Assembly (NCBI GenBank): GCA_035761805.1
Contig: DASTQL010000198.1
Coordinates: forward strand, 1-17,361
Source of the DNA: DASTQL01 sp035761805
GTDB taxonomy: Bacteria; Actinomycetota; Actinomycetes; Jiangellales; Jiangellaceae
Direction of reading: 5' to 3'
DNA: 17,361 nt
Part shown: positions 12,487 through 17,361 of the stretch, piece after piece
Layout: each line of letters opens with the position of its first letter
Position numbering within the stretch: position 1 is the first letter of the stretch
Program-made: the position numbers and the translations under genes
The notes under the pieces: model-generated
The model's input: only the letters and a program-made list of their open reading frames with translations
What the model was told of the DNA's origin: nothing
Databases searched by the model: none

Positions 12487-12885
12487 GTGAAGATCACCTC
12501 CAGCGCCGTCTCGCTCAACGTCGACGACGTGGCGGCGTCCAGCTCGTTCCTGGTGGAGCACCTCGGCTTCCAGGAGGTGATGGCGGCCGACGGCTTCGCC
12601 TCGCTGACCCGCCCGGACGCCGGGATGAACGTCGTCTACCTCCGGCGGGGGCTGGCGACGCTGCCGGCCGACCAGCGGGACGAGCACGCGGCCGGCCTCA
12701 TCCTCGCCTTCGTCGTCGAGGACCTCGAGGGCGAGCTGGCCAGGATCCAGGCCGAAGGCGTCGTCGTCACCATGCCGCTGACCGAGGAGGAGTGGGGTGA
12801 GCGGGCCTTCCAGGTCCGCGATCCCAACGGCGTCATCGTCCAGCTGGTGGACTGGAACGGCTCATCCGGTGGCGCGGGCGGTTGA
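12487..12885 (+). CDS. VOC/glyoxalase-fold protein under TetR control
   Basis: A 132-residue vicinal-oxygen-chelate protein with two beta-alpha-beta-beta-beta modules. The first is ITSSAVSLNVDDVAASSSFLVEHLGFQEVM and the second LAFVVEDLEGELARIQAEGV, ending in the diagnostic FQVRDPNGVIVQLVDW. Relatives include glyoxalase I, bleomycin- and fosfomycin-resistance proteins and dioxygenases. Single-domain members usually act as homodimers, and the function of this one is unknown. GTG 12487 is preceded by GAGGAG (12477-12482) four bases away. The TetR operator just upstream suggests it is induced by a small molecule, perhaps one that it binds or detoxifies. Its last 24 bases overlap the convergent LacI-type gene. 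Confidence 0.88.
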   Translation: MKITSSAVSLNVDDVAASSSFLVEHLGFQEVMAADGFASLTRPDAGMNVVYLRRGLATLPADQRDEHAAGLILAFVVEDLEGELARIQAEGVVVTMPLTEEEWGERAFQVRDPNGVIVQLVDWNGSSGGAGG

Positions 12886-13968
12886 CCCGGTCGTGTCGCC
12901 TGGGGGCGGGGCGGTGCTCCGACCGATCACCAGGCGGGTGCTCACCTCGAGGTCGCGGGCCGGGTGCCCGTCGAGCATCTCGCGCAGGAGGTGACCGCTG
13001 AGCCGTCCCTTGAGCGCGTGGTCCTGCGCCACGGTGGTGAGCGGCGGCTCCGCCTCCGACGCCTCGGGGATCGCGTCGAAGCCGGTGACGGACAGATCGT
13101 CCGGGACGCGCAGCCCGAGGGATCGTGCGGCGTCCAGGCAGCCGAGGGCCAGCCGGTCGGAGAGGGCCACCAAGGCGGTCGGGCGGGGCGAGAGGTCCAT
13201 CAGCAGCCGGGTGAGCTCGCGCCCGTCGGCCGGGTGGCTCGAGCGGGCGACCGCGACCGGCACTTCCGACGGGTCGATCCCGGCTCCTCCGAGCTCGTTG
13301 CGCACGGCCGCGAGCCGGTCCCGGCTGGACGGGTCCGTCACGTCGAGCAGCTGCCCGGCGGAGGCGAGTCCGACGAAGCCGTCGGCACGCAGCGGCATCG
13401 ACACGACGCCGAACCGCCGGTGGCCCAGGTCGAGCAGGTGGCGGACGGCGGCTGCCTGACCAGCGCGGTTGGCCACCCGGACGCAGGCTTCGCCGCGGCC
13501 GACCGGTCCGTCGATGGTCACCAGCGGCAGCCCGCGCTCCTGGACCGCGTCGAGCGCGGCGGTGTCCCCGGGCAGGCAGTACGACACGAAGCCGTCGACG
13601 CCTGCGGCCCGGACGGCGGAGGGCGGCGGCCCGCCCGCCTCGGCACCGCCCCAGAGCAGGAGCAGGCCGGTCGCCGCGTCGCCGAGGCCCTCGGCGAGGC
13701 CGTCGAGGAAGAGCTGGGCGGCGGGATCGGAGAAGGCGTAGCCGGGACGCTCGAGGACCAGGACACCGACCGTCCCCGAGCGCCGCGTCCGGAGCTGCCG
13801 GGCGAGAGGATCCGGGCCCGGGTAGCCGAGTGAGACGGCCGCTGCGAGCACGCGTTCCCGGACCGGGGCCGAGAGCTGGTCCGGGCGGTTGTAGGCGTTG
13901 GACGCGGTGGACCGGGACACCCCTGCGACGCGCGCCACGTCGGCGAGGGTCGGTCCGTGCTTGCCCAC
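12862..13968 (-). CDS. LacI family transcriptional regulator
   Basis: A 368-residue regulator. The DNA-binding headpiece is TLADVARVAGVSRSTASNAYN (6-26), with LSAPVRERVLAAAVSLGYPGPDPLARQLR as helix 3 and hinge. The periplasmic-binding-protein-like effector domain begins TVGVLVLERPGY and includes VDGFVSYCLPGD, DLGHRRFGVVSMPL, LVALSDRLALGCLDAARSLG and VTGFDAIPEA. These are typical of LacI/GalR sugar-responsive repressors (GFDD normally; here GFDA). The terminal portion LSGHLLREMLDG is also normal. GTG 13968 has TAGCCT six bases upstream, so the mRNA is probably leaderless. It is divergent from the MFS transporter gene and is its likely regulator. Confidence 0.93.
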   Translation of the reverse strand: MGKHGPTLADVARVAGVSRSTASNAYNRPDQLSAPVRERVLAAAVSLGYPGPDPLARQLRTRRSGTVGVLVLERPGYAFSDPAAQLFLDGLAEGLGDAATGLLLLWGGAEAGGPPPSAVRAAGVDGFVSYCLPGDTAALDAVQERGLPLVTIDGPVGRGEACVRVANRAGQAAAVRHLLDLGHRRFGVVSMPLRADGFVGLASAGQLLDVTDPSSRDRLAAVRNELGGAGIDPSEVPVAVARSSHPADGRELTRLLMDLSPRPTALVALSDRLALGCLDAARSLGLRVPDDLSVTGFDAIPEASEAEPPLTTVAQDHALKGRLSGHLLREMLDGHPARDLEVSTRLVIGRSTAPPPGDTTGSTARATG

Positions 13969-13974
13969 CCGACG

Positions 13975-13980
13975 AGGCTA
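13975..13980 (-). promoter_or_regulatory. Leaderless -10 hexamer (TAGCCT) for the LacI-type gene
   Basis: On the minus strand TAGCCT ends 6 bases before the GTG at 13968. It lies back to back with a + strand -10 candidate at 13985-13990. Confidence 0.5.
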
Positions 13981-13984
13981 GCCG

Positions 13985-13990
13985 TATCCT
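13985..13990 (+). promoter_or_regulatory. -10 candidate (TATCCT) for the MFS transporter gene
   Basis: TATCCT fits TANNNT. A TTGCCC at 13961-13966 lies 18 bases upstream as a possible -35. Transcription would start around 13997, inside the candidate LacI operator, giving a leader of about 50 bases with a Shine-Dalgarno site. Confidence 0.4.
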
Positions 13991-14020
13991 TCTGAACCGA
14001 TCCACTAAATCGATCCAGAA
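13990..14020. promoter_or_regulatory. Candidate operator for the LacI-type regulator
   Basis: An imperfect 31-base palindrome: TTCTG (13990-13994) pairs with CAGAA (14016-14020), and 11 of 15 positions in the half sites are symmetric. CGATCC occurs twice as a direct repeat (13998-14003 and 14011-14016). It covers the presumed start of the MFS transcript and the region just upstream of the LacI-type promoter. Confidence 0.45.
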
Positions 14021-14048
14021 CGCCGATCAGAGCAAGGAGAGTGAGCAC

Positions 14049-15287
14049 GTGCAGGGTCAGTCGAGTCGGTCCGCCAAGGTCCGCGCCGACGGCGTGGTCC
14101 ACGCGGTGACGGCGACCTTTGCGGCGTCCGGGGCGGTCATGGGGGCCAACGTGGCGCGGGTCCCCGCCCTGCGCGACCAGCTGTCGGCCACGGAGAGCCA
14201 GCTCGGGCTCGCCCTCGTCGGCGCAGGCCTCGGCTCGGTCCTCGCCATGCCGTTCACCGCGCGCCTGGTCCGGCGCTTCGGCACCGGGCGGGTCGTGGTG
14301 GGGGGCGCGATCCTGGTGGGTGCGGCCTGGATCGGCGTGGGTGCCACGACGTCGGTGGCGGTCGCTCTGGCCTTCTTCGTCCTGGTCGGCGCCGGCTTCG
14401 GCATCTGGGACGTCGCCATGAACGTCGCCGGGCACTCCGCCGAGGAGCGCGACCGGCGGTCCTGGATGCCCCGACTGCACGCCGCCTTCTCCGGGGGTGC
14501 GGTCCTCGGGGCCGGCCTCGCTGCGCTCGCCGTGCGGGGGGATCTGGGCCCGCTGCAGCAGTTCGTCCTGGTGGCGGCCGGGTCCGTCGCGGTCGTCGCA
14601 GCCTCCGTCTCCCGCTTCCTGCCAGTGTCCGACGCTCCGGTGGAGCCTTCCGTGGACGGACGTGGCGGGTCCCGGTCGGTCTCGCTGTGGCGCGTCCCGG
14701 CGGTCCTGGTCATCGGGCTGGTCGTCGTGGGGACCACCCTCGGCGAAGGTGCCGCCAACGACTGGCTGACCCTCGCGCTCGTCGACACCCGCGGTGCCTC
14801 CCAGTCGCTGGCGGCCCTGGCCTTCGCGGGCTTCAACGCGGCGATGCTGGTCGGTCGGCTGGTGGGCGGTAGTGCCATCGACCGCTTCGGCCGGACGGCG
14901 GTGGTGCGGGTCAGCGGCGCGACCGCAGCGGTCGGGGTGCTCCTGCTCTGCCTGGTGCCCTCTCTGCCCGTGGCGTTGGCCGGCTCCCTCCTGTGGGGGC
15001 TCGGTCTCTCCGTCGTCTTCCCCGCCGGGATGTCCGCCGCGGGCGAGGCCGTGCCCGGCCGTGGGGCGGAGGCGATCGCAGTCGTCGCCACCATCGGCTA
15101 CGGCGGCTTCCTGCTCGGGCCACCACTGCTGGGCTTCCTGGCCGAATCGTGGGGTCTCGACCGGGCCCTGCTCGTCGTCGCCGCGCTCGCCACGATGGTC
15201 GCCGCGCTCGCCGGCGCGGTCCGAGACCGGCGCCCAGCCGAGATCCGCGCTCCCGCCCAGGCGGTCGAGGAACCGGCCGCCTGCTGA
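14049..15287 (+). CDS. MFS transporter, YbjJ-like
   Basis: A 412-residue major facilitator protein with about twelve hydrophobic segments by eye. The loop 2-3 motif A appears as ARLVRRFGTGR (71-81). FGIWDVAMNVAG (117-128) and MPRLHAAFSGGAVLGA (140-155) match the conserved segments of E. coli YbjJ and related transporters of unclear substrate, some of them sugar or drug related. The second half repeats the fold (FNAAMLVGRLVGGSAIDRFGRTAVVR, then GLSVVFPAGMSAAGEAVPG). GTG 14049 is supported by AAGGAGAG (14034-14041) seven bases upstream. The upstream open frame to 13830 is antisense to the LacI-type gene and rejected. With the divergent LacI-type regulator it forms a two-gene uptake or efflux module; the inducer is unknown but probably a sugar, from the regulator family. 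Confidence 0.9.
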   Translation: MQGQSSRSAKVRADGVVHAVTATFAASGAVMGANVARVPALRDQLSATESQLGLALVGAGLGSVLAMPFTARLVRRFGTGRVVVGGAILVGAAWIGVGATTSVAVALAFFVLVGAGFGIWDVAMNVAGHSAEERDRRSWMPRLHAAFSGGAVLGAGLAALAVRGDLGPLQQFVLVAAGSVAVVAASVSRFLPVSDAPVEPSVDGRGGSRSVSLWRVPAVLVIGLVVVGTTLGEGAANDWLTLALVDTRGASQSLAALAFAGFNAAMLVGRLVGGSAIDRFGRTAVVRVSGATAAVGVLLLCLVPSLPVALAGSLLWGLGLSVVFPAGMSAAGEAVPGRGAEAIAVVATIGYGGFLLGPPLLGFLAESWGLDRALLVVAALATMVAALAGAVRDRRPAEIRAPAQAVEEPAAC

Positions 15288-15352
15288 GCGTGCCCCCGTC
15301 GGCCCGTTGATCGTCCGGGGACCGTCGCTGCGGATGCGTCGCGATCGCCCCG

Positions 15353-15358
15353 TACGCT
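15353..15358 (+). promoter_or_regulatory. Leaderless -10 hexamer (TACGCT) for the second VOC gene
   Basis: TACGCT ends 7 bases before the ATG at 15366, and no Shine-Dalgarno site is present. This indicates transcription separate from the MFS gene 78 bases upstream. Confidence 0.55.
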
Positions 15359-15365
15359 CCGGCCC

Positions 15366-15719
15366 ATGCCGTACGTGGGAGCGCTCACCTTCGACGCCGC
15401 GGACGCCGTCCGCCTGGCGGGCTTCTGGGCGGCGGTGCTCGGCCGGGAGGCCCGGCCCGGCCGCGCGCTGCCCGGGGTGATGGTGGTGCCGGGGGCGCTG
15501 GGTGAGGCGCCGATGCTCTTCCTGCCGGTGCCCGAACCCAAGACGGCGAAGAACCGTTGCCACCCGGACCTGCACACCGACGACCTCACCCGCGAGCTGA
15601 GCCGGGTGCGCGCGCTCGGTGCCGAGGAGGTCGAGCGCCACGACGGGCCGGCCGGTCGCTGGGTGGTGCTCCGGGACGTCGAGGGCAACGAGTTCTGCCT
15701 GGTCCAGGACGAGGACTGA
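15366..15719 (+). CDS. Small VOC/glyoxalase-like protein
   Basis: A 117-residue protein of the compact glyoxalase-like (Glyoxalase_6) type common in actinobacteria. It opens with ALTFDAADAVRLAGFWAAVLGRE (residues 6-28), the usual family N-terminus. It then has HPDLHTDDLTRELSRVRALGAEEVERH, and ends with WVVLRDVEGNEFCLVQDED, the family-typical D-x-E-G-N-E-F-C-x-V. The histidine at HPDLHT and the glutamate in NEFC are the candidate metal or ligand positions. No specific function is assigned to most such proteins. It shares only the fold with the 132-residue VOC protein at 12487. It lies 38 bases upstream of the decarboxylase gene but each has its own -10. Confidence 0.87.
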   Translation: MPYVGALTFDAADAVRLAGFWAAVLGREARPGRALPGVMVVPGALGEAPMLFLPVPEPKTAKNRCHPDLHTDDLTRELSRVRALGAEEVERHDGPAGRWVVLRDVEGNEFCLVQDED

Positions 15720-15744
15720 CCCGTCCCGGTCGACCCGCCGGGCG

Positions 15745-15750
15745 TACCTT
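15745..15750 (+). promoter_or_regulatory. Leaderless -10 hexamer (TACCTT) for the decarboxylase
   Basis: TACCTT ends 7 bases before the GTG at 15758, and no Shine-Dalgarno site precedes that start. The hexamer decides the start against the longer open frame, which runs through the VOC gene. Confidence 0.5.
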
Positions 15751-15757
15751 CTGGCCC

Positions 15758-17134
15758 GTGGACGACCTCGCCGGCCTGTTGCAGCGTGCCGCCTCCGTAG
15801 CGGCCGACCACCGTGCGACCGTCGGAGCGCGACCGGTCGCGCCCCGGGTGAACCGTGTCGCGCTGCGGACGGCGTTCGGCGGCGACCTACCCGCGCGTGG
15901 GGAGCCTGCCGAGCAGGTCCTCGACGAGCTGGTGGCCGCCGCGCGTCCGGGGTTGGTGGGCACCGTCGGTCCGCGCTTCTTCGGCTTCGTGATCGGTGGC
16001 TCCCTGCCGGCCGCGACGGCCGCCGACGTCCTCACCAGCGGGTGGGACCAGTGCGGCTTCAACGCCGTGCTCTCCCCGGCCGCCGCGGCGGTCGAGGACT
16101 GCGCCGGAACCTGGCTCAAGGACCTGCTCGGCCTCCCGTCCGGCGCCTCCGTCGGCTTCGTCACCGGTGGCCAGGAGGCCAACACCGTCGGCCTCGCCGC
16201 CGCCCGCCACCGCGTCCTCTCCCGCGCCGGCTGGGACGTCGAGCGCGACGGGCTGCCCGGAGCACCTCCCGTACGGGTGGTGGCAGGGGTGGAGCGCCAT
16301 GCGACCGTCGACCGGTCGCTGCGGCTGCTCGGCCTCGGCACGGGCGTCGTCGAGGGGGTGGCGGCGGACGCCAACGGGTCGATCGACGTGGCCGACCTGG
16401 CGCGGGTGCTCGGGTCCGGTCCCTCCGGTCCCACGATCGTGGCGCTGCAGACAGGCAACGTGAACACCGGTGCCTGCGACGACCTGCGGGCCGCGGTCGA
16501 CGTGGCGCGGCGCCACGGGGCGTGGGTGCACGTCGATGGCGCCTTCGGGCTGTGGGCCGCTGCTGCGGCCTCGACCCGCCACCTCGTCGACGGCGTCGAG
16601 CTCGCCGACTCCTGGGCGTGTGACGGGCACAAGTGGCTCAACGTGCCGTACGACTCGGGCTTCGTCTTCTGCGCCGACCCCGAAGCCCACGCGGGCGCCG
16701 TCTCCTACACGGCCTCGTACCTCGTGGGGTCGGGTGCCGGTGAGCACGGGCTCTCCGACCTGGCGCTGCAGTCCTCCCGCCGGGCCCGCGGCTTCACCGC
16801 GTGGGCCGCCCTGCGCGAGCTCGGCCGCGACGGGGTCGCCGAGCTCGTGGAGCGTTGCTGCAGCCTGGCCCGGCGGTTCGCCGACGGCCTGGCCGCCGGG
16901 GGTGCGGAGATCGCCAACGAGGTGGTGCTCAACCAGGTCCTCGTCGGCTTCGGTGACGACGACCGGACCGACCGGGTCGTGGAGGCGGTCCAGCAGGACG
17001 GGACCTGCTGGCTGGGGGGCACGACGTGGCGCGGGCGTCGGTTGATGCGGGTGTCGGTCTCCAACTGGTCGACCACCGAGGACGACGTCGACCGGTCCGT
17101 GGCCACCGTGTTGCGGTCCGCCGCCACTGCCTGA
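15758..17134 (+). CDS. Group II PLP-dependent decarboxylase
   Basis: A 458-residue protein of the pyridoxal-dependent group II decarboxylase family (aromatic amino acid, glutamate, histidine and related decarboxylases). PLP ligands are seen in FVTGGQEANTVGLAAAR (134-150), where G-x-E-A-N packs on the phosphate, in HVDGAFGLWA (258-267) with D260 for the pyridine nitrogen, and in CDGHKWLNVPYDSG (288-301), where K292 is the Schiff-base lysine. The usual threonine or serine before E-A-N is glutamine. Length is typical. The substrate is not determined by these motifs. Such enzymes make amines, diamines or GABA, and some relatives in this fold are lyases or transaminase-like. It carries its own -10 hexamer. 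The preceding VOC gene is close but separately promoted, so a shared pathway is only a possibility. Confidence 0.9.
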   Translation: MDDLAGLLQRAASVAADHRATVGARPVAPRVNRVALRTAFGGDLPARGEPAEQVLDELVAAARPGLVGTVGPRFFGFVIGGSLPAATAADVLTSGWDQCGFNAVLSPAAAAVEDCAGTWLKDLLGLPSGASVGFVTGGQEANTVGLAAARHRVLSRAGWDVERDGLPGAPPVRVVAGVERHATVDRSLRLLGLGTGVVEGVAADANGSIDVADLARVLGSGPSGPTIVALQTGNVNTGACDDLRAAVDVARRHGAWVHVDGAFGLWAAAAASTRHLVDGVELADSWACDGHKWLNVPYDSGFVFCADPEAHAGAVSYTASYLVGSGAGEHGLSDLALQSSRRARGFTAWAALRELGRDGVAELVERCCSLARRFADGLAAGGAEIANEVVLNQVLVGFGDDDRTDRVVEAVQQDGTCWLGGTTWRGRRLMRVSVSNWSTTEDDVDRSVATVLRSAATA

Positions 17135-17154
17135 TCGGTCCGGGTGATCGGTCC
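17132..17154 (+). repeat. Two copies of TGATCGGTCC at the decarboxylase stop
   Basis: TGATCGGTCC at 17132-17141 contains the stop codon, and an identical copy follows at 17145-17154 after three bases. The role is unknown; chance duplication is possible. Confidence 0.4.
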
Positions 17155-17159
17155 CTGCT

Positions 17160-17189
17160 GCGCGGGCTCCGCAACGATCCCCGCCGCGC
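17160..17189. terminator. Weak inverted repeat between convergent genes
   Basis: GCGCGG (17160-17165) pairs with CCGCGC (17184-17189) across an 18-base loop, and alternative pairing of GCGGG with CCCGC is possible. It lies between the decarboxylase (+) and the TfoX-type gene (-) and may terminate both. No T tract is seen. Confidence 0.3.
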
Positions 17190-17202
17190 CTGCCCCGACG
17201 GC

Positions 17203-17361
17203 TCAGGAGCCGGCGACCTCCCGGCGCAACTCGGCCTTGCGCTCGGCCGGCAGGTCACGCCAGTCACAGCCCAGCAGCAGGCGCTCCAGGCCCCAGAGTG
17301 CGTTGAGGGTCACGCCCGGCCGCGACTCCCGCAGCCTCCGGTACACCTCGACCGACCCCAG
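17203..17361 (-). CDS. TfoX C-terminal domain protein (3' end only)
   Basis: The minus strand is open from the window edge to the TGA at 17205-17203, giving 52 residues. They read LGSVEVYRRLRESRP, then GVTLNALWGLERLLL, then DWRDLPAERKAELRREV. This matches the helical C-terminal domain of the TfoX/Sxy family (LG-x-V-E-x-Y-x-x-L, then N-x-L-x-x-L-E, then W-x-x-L-P-x-E-R-K-x-E-L). In Gammaproteobacteria TfoX/Sxy activates competence genes. Actinobacterial proteins with this domain have no established role in DNA uptake. The N-terminus lies outside the window, so whether a full TfoX_N domain is present is unknown. The frame is short but the motif agreement is strong. Confidence 0.8.
   Translation of the reverse strand: MGSVEVYRRLRESRPGVTLNALWGLERLLLGCDWRDLPAERKAELRREVAGS

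Noticed and set aside
13830..14048. Upstream in-frame extension of the MFS transporter
   Set aside because: It is antisense to the LacI-type gene, and the Shine-Dalgarno site supports GTG 14049.
13518..15641. 707-codon open frame on the - strand across the MFS gene
   Set aside because: It is antisense to a clear MFS transporter, low in hydrophobic content and rich in D, R, G, H and Q, all marks of a shadow frame.
15557..15757. Upstream in-frame extension of the decarboxylase
   Set aside because: It runs through the VOC gene in another frame, and the -10 hexamer places the start at 15758.
1..17361. tRNA, rRNA, CRISPR, insertion sequence, prophage or restriction/defence genes
   Set aside because: None is visible on either strand; all large frames with family motifs are accounted for by chromosomal enzymes, transporters and regulators.

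Overview
This is a very GC-rich window whose genes sit close together on both strands. Gene content, the frequent GTG starts and the promoter style all point to a high-GC Actinomycetota chromosome. A member of Nocardioidaceae or a neighbouring family is my best guess, but that is inference from synteny and style, not a measured assignment. I see no rRNA, tRNA, CRISPR array, insertion sequence, phage or plasmid gene. The content is mostly chromosomal housekeeping and catabolic or regulatory genes.

Layout. (1) 1-423 is the 3' part of a glycerophosphodiester phosphodiesterase gene. Its first ~15 codons instead read as the catalytic loop of a Ser/Thr protein kinase, which looks like a junction. 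(2) 525-1911 (+) holds a short leader ORF, an RsbW-like ATPase-fold protein and a DUF5926/SEC-C protein. (3) 2108-2737 (-) is pcm (protein repair methyltransferase), divergent from a family 2 glycosyltransferase at 2792-3547 (+). (4) 3522-6418 (-) is a two-gene operon with a GTGA overlap: a UPF0016/GDT1 cation transporter, then a 759-residue alkaline-phosphatase-fold and multi-TM membrane protein. (5) 6577-10480 holds pheA (+), a PAP2 phosphatase (-), and serS with a HAD phosphatase (+, ATGA overlap). (6) 10515-11599 holds an MviM-like oxidoreductase (-) and a 31-residue membrane peptide (+). (7) 11623-12885 is a TetR regulator divergent from a VOC protein, with a near-perfect 26-bp palindrome between them. 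(8) 12862-15287 is a LacI regulator divergent from a YbjJ-like MFS transporter, with a candidate operator between them. (9) 15366-17134 holds a second VOC protein and a group II PLP-dependent decarboxylase. (10) 17203-17361 (-) is the C-terminal end of a TfoX-type protein.

Themes. At least eight genes have a -10-like hexamer (TANNNT, or a one-base variant) ending 6-8 nt before the chosen start, the hallmark of leaderless transcripts; the rest have Shine-Dalgarno sequences or stop/start overlaps. The regulator/target pairs (TetR-VOC, LacI-MFS) are self-contained switches. The GDT1/phosphatase-fold pair suggests a link between metal supply and an extracytoplasmic envelope function. The octamer CCGTACGG occurs eight times, in all three codon phases, well above a rough base-composition expectation.

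No stretch longer than 300 bases lacks a gene; the longest gap (1912-2107) carries inverted repeats between convergent genes. I did not find a clear-cut undescribed defence or mobile system. The items most worth a second look are the kinase/GDPD junction, the leader ORF with hairpin, the coupled GDT1/phosphatase-fold operon, the unannotated 31-residue membrane peptide, and the CCGTACGG palindromes.
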